Notes under the pieces: generated by a model
What the model was told of the DNA's origin: nothing
The model's database searches: none
Seen by the model: the letters and a program-made list of their open reading frames with translations, nothing else
Shown: positions 52,208 through 62,659 of the stretch, piece by piece
How positions within the stretch are numbered: the first letter of the stretch is position 1
Layout of the letters: every line of letters begins with the position of its first letter
Made by a program: the position numbers and the translations under genes
From: Altererythrobacter sp. TH136
GTDB taxonomy: Bacteria > Pseudomonadota > Alphaproteobacteria > Sphingomonadales > Sphingomonadaceae
DNA: 64,000 bases
Direction of reading: 5' to 3'
NCBI RefSeq assembly: GCF_007065885.1
Contig: NZ_CP041409.1
Location: 620,001 to 684,000, forward strand

Positions 52208-52996
52208 TCAGGCTCCCTTGAAGGCGGCTTTGCGCTTCTGAAGGAAAGCCATCCCGCCCTCCGCCGCATCGGCGCTGGCGCCCGCCACCCGCTGACCCTC
52301 GGCCTCGGCCAGAAAGACCTGCGGCAGCGTCCCGTCGAGCGCGGTCTGGATGTTTGACTTCATCGTGCGGTAGGCGACGGTCGGTCCTTCCGACAGGCGG
52401 GTGGCGAGCGCCATCGCCTCGTCCATCAGCGCCGCGTCGTCCACCGCGCGGTAGATAAGCCCCCAATCTTCAGCCTGCTCAGCACCGATCTTCTCACCAA
52501 GCATCATCATGCGCGTGGCGCGGGCGCGGCCGATGGCGCGGGCGAGCAACCAGGTCGATCCGCCGTCGGGCACCAGCCCGATGTTGACGAACGCCTGCAG
52601 GAAATACGCGCTCTGGCCCGCGAGGACGAAATCGCCCGCCAGCGCGATCGAGCAGCCGACGCCGGCGGCCGGACCGTTGACCGCGGTCACCACCGGCACT
52701 GGGCAGCGCAGGATCTGGCTGAGCAGCGGGTTGTAGTAGTTCTGCAGCGCGCGGTGGCTGCCGCCCTTCTGCTGGATCGCGCTCGACTCGCCGCGCGCCG
52801 CAAGGTCCGCGCCCGAGCAGAACCCCTTGCCCGCGCCGGTGATCAGAACGCTGCGCGCATCGCCCAGGTCATAGAACGCGGCGCCGAGTTCTTCCGCCAG
52901 CTCGATCGAGGCAGCGTTGAGCCGCTCGGGCCGGTTGAGCGTGATCTTGAGCACGCCGCCCTGGCGCTCGGTCAGAATCGTTTCGTAATCGGCCAC
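52208..52996 (-). CDS. Enoyl-CoA hydratase/isomerase family protein
   Basis: The 262-residue crotonase has the oxyanion-hole motifs CSGADLAARG and GPAAGVGCSIALAGDF, the LVPDGGSTWLLAR segment and a C-terminal AEGGMAFLQKRKAAF. The D in VPDGGST and lack of the E/E pair at both catalytic positions fit the isomerase-like PaaG branch more than classical hydratases, but this is a judgement by eye. The GTG start follows GGGAGA. It sits between mce and the GST gene. Confidence 0.85.
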   Translation of the reverse strand: MADYETILTERQGGVLKITLNRPERLNAASIELAEELGAAFYDLGDARSVLITGAGKGFCSGADLAARGESSAIQQKGGSHRALQNYYNPLLSQILRCPVPVVTAVNGPAAGVGCSIALAGDFVLAGQSAYFLQAFVNIGLVPDGGSTWLLARAIGRARATRMMMLGEKIGAEQAEDWGLIYRAVDDAALMDEAMALATRLSEGPTVAYRTMKSNIQTALDGTLPQVFLAEAEGQRVAGASADAAEGGMAFLQKRKAAFKGA

Positions 52997-53071
52997 ACCC
53001 GCTCTCCCTCATGCGTTGCTTGTCGCAACCTTTGCCCGAGCCGCGCGCTGGAGCAAGCGGCAATGCGCGGG

Positions 53072-53521
53072 CTAATGGTCGCTCGGGGGCGTCTCCATGA
53101 TCTCGGTCAGCTGGCCCATCATGTCCTTCGGGTGGAGAAAAAAGATCGGCGTCCCGTGTGCGCCGATGCGGGTGGGGCCGAGGATGCGCTTGCCCAGCCC
53201 CTCGTACCAAGCCCGCGCCGCGTCGATGTCGGGCACTTCGTAGCACAGGTGATGCTGCCCCCCGAGCGGGTTTTTCTCGAGGAACCCGCGGATCGCTGAG
53301 CCCTCGCCCAGCGGCTCAATCAGCTCGATCTGTGTACCGTGAAGTTCAGAGTTTGGGCCGCTGTTGGTCGGCGTGTCGACGAAGCAGACCTTCACCCCCT
53401 GCTCGGGCAGGTCGAAGGGCTCGGTGATCTGCGTCGCGCCCATGACTTCGCGGTAATACGCCACGCTGTCCGCGATCGAGGGCGTCGCGACGCCGATGTG
53501 ATTGAGACGGCCGAGTTTCAT
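53072..53521 (-). CDS. mce: Methylmalonyl-CoA epimerase
   Basis: The 149-residue VOC-fold protein has the metal-ligand residues in LNHIGVAT, the HHLCYEV motif and ELIEPLG, the pattern of methylmalonyl-CoA epimerase. It interconverts (S)- and (R)-methylmalonyl-CoA, the link between the carboxylase and the mutase. Its ATG overlaps the stop of an unusual membrane-protein gene (ATGA). Confidence 0.94.
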   Translation of the reverse strand: MKLGRLNHIGVATPSIADSVAYYREVMGATQITEPFDLPEQGVKVCFVDTPTNSGPNSELHGTQIELIEPLGEGSAIRGFLEKNPLGGQHHLCYEVPDIDAARAWYEGLGKRILGPTRIGAHGTPIFFLHPKDMMGQLTEIMETPPSDH

Positions 53522-54070
53522 TTCAGATAGACCTTCAAGCTGTTAAGTGCTTCGTCCGTCGCCTGGCTGATCACCTCAACAAATGCTAAAAGCTCTCGAC
53601 CATTGCCGTATTGATCAGCATCAGAGTGATATGCCGCTAGTTGGCTGGGGTAATCGTTCTCGAGCCAAGACGCTGATCTGGAAATTGCAAGGTCATCAGC
53701 TTCGTGTGCATCGGCAAACTTTAAGCAACGGCCCATATATTTCTTGGTGACTTTGATGCCTGCGCTGACTTGGCTGAAATTTTGTGCCGCAAATTGCTCG
53801 GGGATGCCATCACTGTAGGACTTTAGCTGGGTGAGCATCTCCCGAAACTGGTAGCGACGGCGATACGCATCCTTTTGCTCTTTCAAAAAGTACAGTGACA
53901 CCGCGCCGCCCACCGCGATCAGTGATCCAAGAAGGGCGCCGACAAAGCGCGCCGCATCGGTTCCATCCATCTTGAAGCCCGCAGCAATGACAACACCAGC
54001 AATCAAACCACTGCCAAGGGCGACCCAAACCACCGGATTGCTGAGAACTAGCCCTTGGAATGTTTCGAAT

Positions 54071-54090
<20 letters not shown>
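53518..54090 (-). CDS. Hypothetical membrane protein of atypical base composition
   Basis: The 190-residue protein has two membrane helices (about 22-43 and 51-72) close to its N-terminus, then a long soluble helical part with many Gln, Lys, Tyr and Asp residues ([22 protein letters not shown] and [18 protein letters not shown]). The gene is visibly richer in A and T than everything around it, about half GC by eye. It overlaps pccB by 20 bases upstream and mce by four downstream. Function unknown; the composition suggests it arrived from elsewhere. Confidence 0.72.
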
Positions 54091-55597
<1,507 letters not shown>

Positions 55598-55658
55598 CGG
55601 CACCCCTTGTCTGGTTGCCGCCGCCTTGCCGCGCGCGCGGCGGAGCGTCAACAAACCG

Positions 55659-56684
55659 TCAGAGTTTGACCACCCCTTGGGCGATCAGACTGCGGGCGGT
55701 TTCGAGCACGGTCTGCTCCACCGGCAGCGTGGTCCAGCCGAGCTTGTCCTTCGCGTGCTGGCCGCTGACCACCTTGCGCTTGCCGACCTCGCCCGCGATC
55801 TGGCGGATGTCGCGGCTGAACAGCGCCATCAGCTTGAGGACCGGGGTCGGCATCCGGCGGCTCGGGACCTTGCGGGCATCAGCCCCCAGGTGATCGCGGA
55901 GCACGCGGGCCATGTCCTCCATCCACATGAAGTCGGCCGCGCAGGCGAAGCGTTCGCCGCGGATCGTAGCGGCGGGCGCCTCCAGCGCGAGCACGTGGAG
56001 CGAGGCGACATCGCGCACGTCGACGACCGTAAAGCCGATGCGCGGGATCGCCGGGATCTCGCCGGTCAGGAAGCGGCGGACGAACTCGATGGAGGCGGAC
56101 AGGTCATCGTTCGCGACCGGCCCCAGCACCGCGACCGGGTTGATGCTGCAGAACGCCATGTCGAGCGCGTTTTGCGCCACCCATTCGCGCGCGGCCCGTT
56201 CGGCAACCGTCTTGGACTTGATGTAAGGCTGAATGCCGGGCGCGTTCGCATCGGTCCAGTCGCTCTCGTCGAACAGGGTCTTGCTGGCGGGATGGCCATA
56301 GGCGATCGCGGCGGAGCTGCTGGTCTGGACGAAGTGCTGCACCCCGGCGGCATGCGCGAACCTGAGGGCACGCAGGGTGCCCTCGCGCGCGGGCACGATC
56401 AGCTCGTTCTCATCCTTGGGCACACCCACCGGAAAGGGCGAGGCGACATGGGCGACGTGCGTGCAACCTTCGTTGGCGAGGTCCCACCCGGCATCGTTCA
56501 TCAAGTCGGCCTCGAAGACGAACAGCTGGTCGCCCGCCCCCGGCCAGCGTGCCCGCAGCCGCGCTTCGCTGGTGGCCTTGCTGCGCACGGTGGTGCGCAC
56601 GCACCAGCCCCTGCCGAGCAGCTGGTCGATCACCTCGCCCGCGATGTAACCGGTGCCCCCGGTGACCAGAACCGTGCCTGCCAT
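55659..56684 (-). CDS. Extended SDR reductase (NAD-dependent epimerase/dehydratase family)
   Basis: The 341-residue protein has the N-terminal cofactor motif TGGTGYIAG (8-16), a TSSSAA segment and the active-site Y-x-x-x-K as YIKSKTVAE, the dihydroflavonol-4-reductase-like arrangement. GGGAGA precedes the ATG. The substrate is unknown; relatives reduce aldehydes, ketones or CoA thioesters. It lies 61 bases before pccB, which may tie it to acyl-CoA metabolism. Confidence 0.87.
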   Translation of the reverse strand: MAGTVLVTGGTGYIAGEVIDQLLGRGWCVRTTVRSKATSEARLRARWPGAGDQLFVFEADLMNDAGWDLANEGCTHVAHVASPFPVGVPKDENELIVPAREGTLRALRFAHAAGVQHFVQTSSSAAIAYGHPASKTLFDESDWTDANAPGIQPYIKSKTVAERAAREWVAQNALDMAFCSINPVAVLGPVANDDLSASIEFVRRFLTGEIPAIPRIGFTVVDVRDVASLHVLALEAPAATIRGERFACAADFMWMEDMARVLRDHLGADARKVPSRRMPTPVLKLMALFSRDIRQIAGEVGKRKVVSGQHAKDKLGWTTLPVEQTVLETARSLIAQGVVKL

Positions 56685-56733
56685 GCGCGTTCTCCCTCAC
56701 GCGCTGGTTACGCGTAACGGAGACGGCCGGCAA

Positions 56734-58086
56734 TCAGCGCAGCAACACCAATTCCTCCGCCATCGTGGGGTGGATGGCCACCGTCTGGTCGAACTGTTCC
56801 TTGGTCAGTCCCGCCTTCACCGCGACGGCGGCCACCTGCATGATCTCGGCGCTTTCCGGGCCGATCATGTGGATGCCCAGGATCTTGCCCGTCGTTTCGG
56901 CGCAGACCATCTTGTACAACGAGCGTTCGTTGCGCCCGGCAAGCACATTCTTCATCGGGCGAAAATCGCTCTCGTAGACCTTCACCGGACCATACGTGTT
57001 GCGCGCCTCGCTCTCGGTCATGCCGACCGCGGCGAGTGGCGGGTGGCTGAAGACCGCGCTGGGAATGCAGCCGTGGTCGACCGTGCGCGGGTTATCGCCG
57101 AACACGGTGTCGGCGAACGCCTGCCCTTCGCGGATGGCGACGGGGGTAAGCTGCACCCGGTTGGTCACGTCGCCCACGGCATAGATGTGGCCGACGCTGG
57201 TCTTGCTGTATTCGTCGACCACGATCTCGCCATGGTCGCCCACTGCGACGCCGGCGTGTTCCAGTCCCAGCCCCTCGGTATTCGGCACGCGTCCGGTGGC
57301 GAACAGCACGCAGTCGACCACCAGGTCCTCGTGATTGGTCATGCTTACCTTGAGGCACCCGTCCTCGGTCTGCTCGATCGAGCGGAACTGCGCGTTGAAG
57401 CGGAAGTCGATGCCCTTGGTGATGCTGATCTGCAGCAACCGGTCGCGCAGCGCCGAGTCGTATCCGCGCAAGAGCTGATCCGATCGATTGACGATGGTAA
57501 CTTTGCTGCCGAACTGGTTGAAGATTCCAGCAAATTCGTTGGCGATATACCCGCCACCGGCAATCAGGATGCGCGGCGGGAGGGCATCGAGGTGAAACGC
57601 CTCGTTGCTGGTGATCCCGAGATCGGAGCCGGGAAAGGTGGGGACATGCGGCCGCGCGCCGGTGGCGATCAGGATTATCTTCGCGGTCACGGTCCGTCTG
57701 CCGCCCAGCATGATCTCATGCGGGCCGGTCAGAGTGGCGCGTTCAAGGATGATCTCGACATCGTGGTTTTCCAGCGTCGAGGTATAGGCGCCGTTCAGCC
57801 GGTCGACGTCTTTCAGCACGTTGTCGCGCAGCACGGACCAGTCGAACTTGGGACTGTCGATCGTCCAGCCGAAATTGCGCGCGTCCTCCAGATCCTCCGC
57901 GAAGTGCGCGCCGTAGACGAGCATTTTCTTGGGCACACAGCCGCGGATCACGCAGGTGCCGCCGACCCGGTACTCCTCCGCCACGGCAACCTTGGCGCCA
58001 TATCCTGCCGCCACCCGGCTGGCGCGCACGCCGCCCGAGCCTGCGCCAATGACGAACAGATCATAATCGTAAGTGCCGTCCGCCAT
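56734..58086 (-). CDS. gor: Glutathione-disulphide reductase
   Basis: The 450-residue flavoenzyme has the FAD motif GAGSGG, the redox pair Cys45 and Cys50 in GGTCVIRGCVPKK (the glutathione-reductase form), a central NADP domain (GGGYIANEFAG) and the C-terminal HPTMAEE with the active-site histidine. It keeps glutathione reduced, supporting the glutathione transferase encoded upstream and possibly the peroxiredoxin. GGAGG lies just before the ATG. Confidence 0.95.
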   Translation of the reverse strand: MADGTYDYDLFVIGAGSGGVRASRVAAGYGAKVAVAEEYRVGGTCVIRGCVPKKMLVYGAHFAEDLEDARNFGWTIDSPKFDWSVLRDNVLKDVDRLNGAYTSTLENHDVEIILERATLTGPHEIMLGGRRTVTAKIILIATGARPHVPTFPGSDLGITSNEAFHLDALPPRILIAGGGYIANEFAGIFNQFGSKVTIVNRSDQLLRGYDSALRDRLLQISITKGIDFRFNAQFRSIEQTEDGCLKVSMTNHEDLVVDCVLFATGRVPNTEGLGLEHAGVAVGDHGEIVVDEYSKTSVGHIYAVGDVTNRVQLTPVAIREGQAFADTVFGDNPRTVDHGCIPSAVFSHPPLAAVGMTESEARNTYGPVKVYESDFRPMKNVLAGRNERSLYKMVCAETTGKILGIHMIGPESAEIMQVAAVAVKAGLTKEQFDQTVAIHPTMAEELVLLR

Positions 58087-58140
58087 GCGCGCCTCCTGCC
58101 TGAGCGGCGCATATGGCGGGCGGGGGCAGCCTTGCCAACC

Positions 58141-58833
58141 TCAGTCGAGGTCGTGGATCGCGGGATCCCAGAACGTTGCCAAAGCCAGGGCCGCGACGGT
58201 CGCGGTCCGGGCAGCGCCACGGTCAAGGCCGGGTGCGAGCAGCAGCGCCGGGCGTCCAGTGAGCTCCAGCGCGCCGATTTCGACCCCGCGCCGTTCGAAC
58301 ACGTATCCCACCGGGGTAAGGCTGGGCAACGGGGTGCCGGCCAGATGATGCACCGAACGGAAGCGGATGGTTTCTCCGCCCAGGGCGATCTCGCCGCGCC
58401 GTTCATGGCGGGTGATCGCGCTGCCGCCGCCGATCACCTCCTGCAATTCGAATCGAGCGGGTATGGCGCGCCCTTCCGCGGTGAACGCGCAGCGATAAGC
58501 GAGCGGCTGGACGGTGATTTCCGCCAGGCCAAGGTCGACCGCCCGCTCGCGCATCGCACACCGCGCCTCGATGGTCGAACTGATCTCCGGCCCGGCAATG
58601 ATGAAGTCGCTGTGGCCGGTGCGGGCGATCGTGTCGGCGAAAGTCCAGCGCTCCGGCGCGCGATCAAAGCTGCCGGTATAGGCACCGGCGATAAACTGCC
58701 CGCTCGGGCGGCCGCCGATGCCAGAAATCTCCGTACGGATCGACGCATCGGCCAACGCGGACGGCAGGCGGATTTGCGCAGCGGTACAACCGCTCAGCGC
58801 GATTGACCCCAGCAGAACAAACAGACGTATCAT
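58141..58833 (-). CDS. Hypothetical lipoprotein
   Basis: The 230-residue product starts MIRLFVLLGSIALSGC; the lipobox cysteine marks it as a lipoprotein. Three more cysteines follow in the mature part. No catalytic motif is recognised. The ATG at 58833 is preferred to a TTG three codons earlier. It is downstream of rhlE and upstream of gor, all on the same strand. Confidence 0.7.
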   Translation of the reverse strand: MIRLFVLLGSIALSGCTAAQIRLPSALADASIRTEISGIGGRPSGQFIAGAYTGSFDRAPERWTFADTIARTGHSDFIIAGPEISSTIEARCAMRERAVDLGLAEITVQPLAYRCAFTAEGRAIPARFELQEVIGGGSAITRHERRGEIALGGETIRFRSVHHLAGTPLPSLTPVGYVFERRGVEIGALELTGRPALLLAPGLDRGAARTATVAALALATFWDPAIHDLD

Positions 58834-58868
58834 GCGAAACAACCTGGATAACCCCGTGCGAAACGGGA

Positions 58869-58928
58869 CGGCGCGACCCGCAATTGTCAGGAAAACACAA
58901 GTTTACCTGAACAAAAGCTGTCGCGCCG
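58869..58928. other. Nested inverted repeats after rhlE
   Basis: An outer pair of perfect 9-base arms (58869-58877 and 58920-58928) encloses an inner hairpin with 9-base arms and one mismatch (58888-58896 and 58901-58909, loop ACAA). This lies between the rhlE stop and the lipoprotein start. There is no T-run, so it is not a classical terminator. It could limit read-through or stabilise the rhlE transcript end. Confidence 0.4.
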
Positions 58929-58951
58929 CCAGAATGCTGGGAGTGCCGGGG

Positions 58952-60388
58952 TTAGCCGCGCGCGCGCCGCTGGGCCCCGCCGCCGCCCTGGCCACCGCGA
59001 CCACCGCCGCCGCCCTGGCCCTTCCCGTGGAACCGCCGCGGACGATTGCCGCCCTGCTGGCCAGAGCGTTCGTCGGTTCGTTGATCGCTCCGCTCTCCGC
59101 CACCTTGCTGTTCCTGACGGGGCCCGCGGTCCGGGCGGCGATCGCCTCCCACCGGCTTCGCAAAGACCTTTTTCGGTGCGCTGCGCTGTTGCTGACCGGG
59201 GTTGCCCTTGGGCCGGACGATAGGCGCGTCTTCGATGAAAGCACGGAAGTTATCGGGCAGCGGCAGACGCTCGCAGGTGACCCCGGTCAGCTTCTGAATG
59301 TCGCGCAGATACGCGCGCTCGTCCTCGGCGCACAGGGTCAGCGCGATGCCGTCCGCGCCCGCGCGGGCGGTCCGCCCGATGCGGTGGACGTACTGTTCGG
59401 CCACGTTGGGCAGTTCGTAGTTGATCACGTGGCTGACGCCCGACACGTCGATCCCGCGCGCGGCGATGTCGGTCGCCACCAGCACCTTGACCCGGCCCGA
59501 CTTGAAGTTCGCCAACGCCCGCTCACGCTGAGGCTGGCTCTTGTTGCCGTGGATCGCGTCGGCCTGGATGTTCGCCTGGACGAGCTTCTTTACCACCCGG
59601 TCCGCACCATGCTTGGTGCGGGTAAACACCAGCACGCGGTCCATCCCCTCGGTCTTGGGATAACGCTTCTGCAGCATCAGTTCGAGCAGCGCCTGCTTTT
59701 CCATCTGGCTGACCAGTGTGACGTACTGCTCGACCCGCTCGGCGGTGGTCGCCGCGGGAGCGACCGAGACCTGCGCGGGGTTGTTCAGGTACTGCTTCGA
59801 CAGGTCCTTGATCGAACCCGGCATGGTGGCGCTGAACAGCAGCGTCTGCCGCTCTTTCGGCATCAGCGCGACCAGCTTGCGCAGCGCATGGATGAAGCCG
59901 AGGTCGAGCATCTGGTCGGCTTCGTCGAGCACCAGGATCTCGATCCCGTCCAGGCGGATGGCCTTCTGGTCGACGAGGTCGAGCAAACGGCCTGGCGTGG
60001 CCACCAGCACGTCGGTTCCGCGATGCAACTTGTTGCGGTCCTTGCCCACCGACGTTCCGCCGACGACGACGTCGACCTTCAGGCCGGTGAAGCCGCCGTA
60101 ATCCTCGGCGCTCTTGGCGATCTGCCCGGCGAGTTCGCGCGTCGGGGCAAGCACCAGCATGCGGGCCGACTTGAACGGGGTCTGCTTGTCGGCTTCGCGC
60201 AGCCGGTCGATGCTCGGAAGCATGAACGCGGCGGTCTTGCCGGTGCCCGTCTGGGCGATGCCGAGCAGGTCGCGGCCCTGCAGCACGAGCGGGATCGCCT
60301 GCTGCTGGATCGGGGTGGCGACGGTATAGTTCTTCTGCTCCAGCGCCTGGAGCACGGGCTGCGACAGCCCAAGGTTTTCAAAAGACAT
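58952..60388 (-). CDS. rhlE: DEAD-box ATP-dependent RNA helicase
   Basis: The 478-residue helicase has the Q motif and Walker A AQTGTGKT, PTRELAGQI, the DEAD box (LDEADQM), SAT and the closing HRIGRTARAGADG. After about residue 380 comes a long low-complexity tail, rich in Arg, Gly and Gln, of the RNA-binding type. Core motifs and tail fit the RhlE group. These helicases unwind RNA in ribosome assembly and turnover, often in the cold. The ATG at 60388 is chosen because MSFENLGLSQPVL is the family opening. Confidence 0.93.
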   Translation of the reverse strand: MSFENLGLSQPVLQALEQKNYTVATPIQQQAIPLVLQGRDLLGIAQTGTGKTAAFMLPSIDRLREADKQTPFKSARMLVLAPTRELAGQIAKSAEDYGGFTGLKVDVVVGGTSVGKDRNKLHRGTDVLVATPGRLLDLVDQKAIRLDGIEILVLDEADQMLDLGFIHALRKLVALMPKERQTLLFSATMPGSIKDLSKQYLNNPAQVSVAPAATTAERVEQYVTLVSQMEKQALLELMLQKRYPKTEGMDRVLVFTRTKHGADRVVKKLVQANIQADAIHGNKSQPQRERALANFKSGRVKVLVATDIAARGIDVSGVSHVINYELPNVAEQYVHRIGRTARAGADGIALTLCAEDERAYLRDIQKLTGVTCERLPLPDNFRAFIEDAPIVRPKGNPGQQQRSAPKKVFAKPVGGDRRPDRGPRQEQQGGGERSDQRTDERSGQQGGNRPRRFHGKGQGGGGGRGGQGGGGAQRRARG

Positions 60389-60637
60389 AGTGGGAAACTG
60401 CTTTACGTATGCAGCAGCGCGCAGCCGGAGTCCGGGCGCGTGCAGCGGGGTGGTGAGGCCGGAAGTGGCCTCGTCAACGACCCGCGTGAATTGGGCTGTC
60501 AGGCAAAGTAGAACCGAGACACGGCCGGGGCGGACTGAGGTCAAATCGAAGTGAAACTTCGACAGAACCCAAGCACCCGCCTGTTCACGCTGCTAGGCGT
60601 CTCGATGGCGGCTAGTTAGTTGTGCACCTGCGAAAAG
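60389..60637. other. Gene-free leader between the hybrid kinase and rhlE
   Basis: The 249 bases hold no credible gene. A small perfect hairpin has arms TCGAAGT (60546-60552) and ACTTCGA (60556-60562) with a 3-base loop. The stretch may be a long 5' leader of rhlE, which would fit cold-type control of such helicases, but no cold-box sequence is recognised. Confidence 0.5.
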
Positions 60638-62569
60638 TCAATGGCGCGTGGCCTCCGCCGTATCGCGCTGCGCGGTCAGGCGGGCGATCAGCTGGGCGAG
60701 ATCGGTCTGGGAGAACGGCTTCGCGAGCCGCGGCACGTCGAGCGCGGTGCCTTCCGGCAGGTCGGCATATCCCGACACGATTGCCGCGCGGATAGACGGC
60801 TGCAGCTCGCGCGCGCGGCGCACCAGTTCGCCGCCGTTCATGCCCGGCATGGCGTAGTCGGACAACAGCAGGTCGAACGGGTCGTGGCGCAGGGTCTCGA
60901 TCGCTTCGGGACCGGAATGGCGCTCCGTCACGCTATGCCCCATGTCCTCCAGCATCGTGACGGTGTTCAGCAGCACGATCGCATCGTCATCGACCGCCAG
61001 CACGCGCAAGGGTTGCATTTCCGGCTGCGGATTGGCCGGCGCTGGCCGCGCCGTGTCAGCGTCGTCCTGCCGGGCCTCCTCTTCCGCCACTTGCAACCAG
61101 ATCTCGGCGGTCGTTCCCGCGCCCGGTTCGCTGGTGATGACGAAGCGGCCACCGCACTGCTCGGCCATGCCCTGGACCATGGACAGGCCAAGGCCGGTCC
61201 CCTTGCCCACGCCCTTGGTGGTGAAGAACGGCTCGATCGCGCGGGCCAGGGTGTCGGCGTCCATCCCCTCGCCCTGGTCGATCACCCGCAAGCGGGCGAA
61301 TTGCCGGGCGCCGGGCGTGGCCGCGGGTACGTCGATCGCCAGGATGATCTGGCCGCCAGCCGGCATGGCATCGCGCGCGTTGACCACAAGGTTCATCAGC
61401 GCGAGTTCGAGCTGTCCGCGATCCACCATCACTTTGGGCAGACGCATCGGAAAGCGGGTTTCAAGGGTGACGTTCGGGCCCAGCGTGCGCTCCAGCAAGC
61501 CCGCGGTGTCGCGGATGCTGGCGACCAGATCGGTCGGCGCCAGTTCCAGTTCCTGCTTGCGCGCAAACGCGAGCAATCGCTGGGTCAGGGTCGCGCCGCG
61601 CCGGGCGCCGTGCATCGCGTTGTGCAGGAACGGCAAGGGGTCCTCCCCCTGCTCGATCCGCTTCATGGCGATTTCCAGGCTGCCGGAAATGGCCGACAGG
61701 ATATTGTTGAAATCATGCGCCACGCCGCCGGTCAGCTGGCCGATGGCTTCCATCTTCTGCGCTTGGAAGATCTGCTCGCGCGATTGCTCCAGCGCGTCTT
61801 CGGCGATATTGCGCTCGGTCAGGTCGCGAGTGATCTTGGTGAACCCGCGCAGGTGACCGTCGTCGTCGCGGATCGGATCGATCACTACGTTGGCCCAGAA
61901 CCGGGTGCCGTCCTGGCGCACCCGCCAGCCCTCGGCCTCGAACCGCCCGGCTTCTTCCGCCGTCCTCAACGCCTGTTCGGGCATCCCGGCGGCGCGGTCC
62001 TCGTCCTGGTAAAAGCGCGAGAAGTGCTGGCCGATGATGTCCTGCGCGGCATAGCCCTTGAACCGCTCGGCCCCGGCGTTCCAGCTTGAGACATAGCCCA
62101 GCGGGTCGAGCATGTAGATGGCGTAGTCGGTAACGCCCTGGACCAGCAGCCGAAAGTGTTCCTCGCTCCGGCGCAGCGCCTGCTCCGCCTCGCGCCGTTC
62201 GGTGAGGTCGCGGGTGACTTTGGCGAACCCGACGTGGCCACCCTGTTCGTCCCGGATCGGATCGATGACGACGTTGGCCCAGAAGCGCGAGCCATCCTTG
62301 CGCAAGCGCCAGCCTTCAGCCTCGTACCGTCCTTGCGTCAGTGCGATCTCCAGCGCCCGCTCGGGCAGGCCGGCGGCGCGCTCGTCTTCGGTGTAGAAAC
62401 GGGAGAAATGCTGGCCGATGATCTCATCGACGTCGTATCCCTTCAGCCGCTCGGCACCGGGGTTCCAGCTGCTGACGATGCCGCCCGGATCGAGCATGTA
62501 GATGGCATAGTCGGTGACGCTCTGGACGAGGAGGTCAGCCTTGCTGTGCGATTTCGCTGAATCAGCCAT
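60638..62569 (-). CDS. Double-PAS hybrid sensor histidine kinase
   Basis: The 643-residue soluble protein has two PAS domains (about 15-125 and 142-252) that are near copies of each other. They share DYAIYMLDP, GQHFSRFY and the FWANVVIDPIRD segment. A HisKA domain follows with His285 (GGVAHDFNNIL), then a HATPase (NLVVNARDAM, DQGEGM, GKGTGLGLSMV) and a receiver with Asp571 (SDYAMPGMNGGE). No membrane helix is seen, so it senses a cytoplasmic signal. A partner response regulator or phosphotransfer protein is not in the window. Confidence 0.93.
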   Translation of the reverse strand: MADSAKSHSKADLLVQSVTDYAIYMLDPGGIVSSWNPGAERLKGYDVDEIIGQHFSRFYTEDERAAGLPERALEIALTQGRYEAEGWRLRKDGSRFWANVVIDPIRDEQGGHVGFAKVTRDLTERREAEQALRRSEEHFRLLVQGVTDYAIYMLDPLGYVSSWNAGAERFKGYAAQDIIGQHFSRFYQDEDRAAGMPEQALRTAEEAGRFEAEGWRVRQDGTRFWANVVIDPIRDDDGHLRGFTKITRDLTERNIAEDALEQSREQIFQAQKMEAIGQLTGGVAHDFNNILSAISGSLEIAMKRIEQGEDPLPFLHNAMHGARRGATLTQRLLAFARKQELELAPTDLVASIRDTAGLLERTLGPNVTLETRFPMRLPKVMVDRGQLELALMNLVVNARDAMPAGGQIILAIDVPAATPGARQFARLRVIDQGEGMDADTLARAIEPFFTTKGVGKGTGLGLSMVQGMAEQCGGRFVITSEPGAGTTAEIWLQVAEEEARQDDADTARPAPANPQPEMQPLRVLAVDDDAIVLLNTVTMLEDMGHSVTERHSGPEAIETLRHDPFDLLLSDYAMPGMNGGELVRRARELQPSIRAAIVSGYADLPEGTALDVPRLAKPFSQTDLAQLIARLTAQRDTAEATRH

Positions 62570-62659
62570 GCGTCCGTTACTCTAAAGCCCCCCTTTGGCT
62601 AATGCGGCACCCAACCGTTCGACCACCCCTTGGTTCCGCAATTCAAACAGTGGACACCG

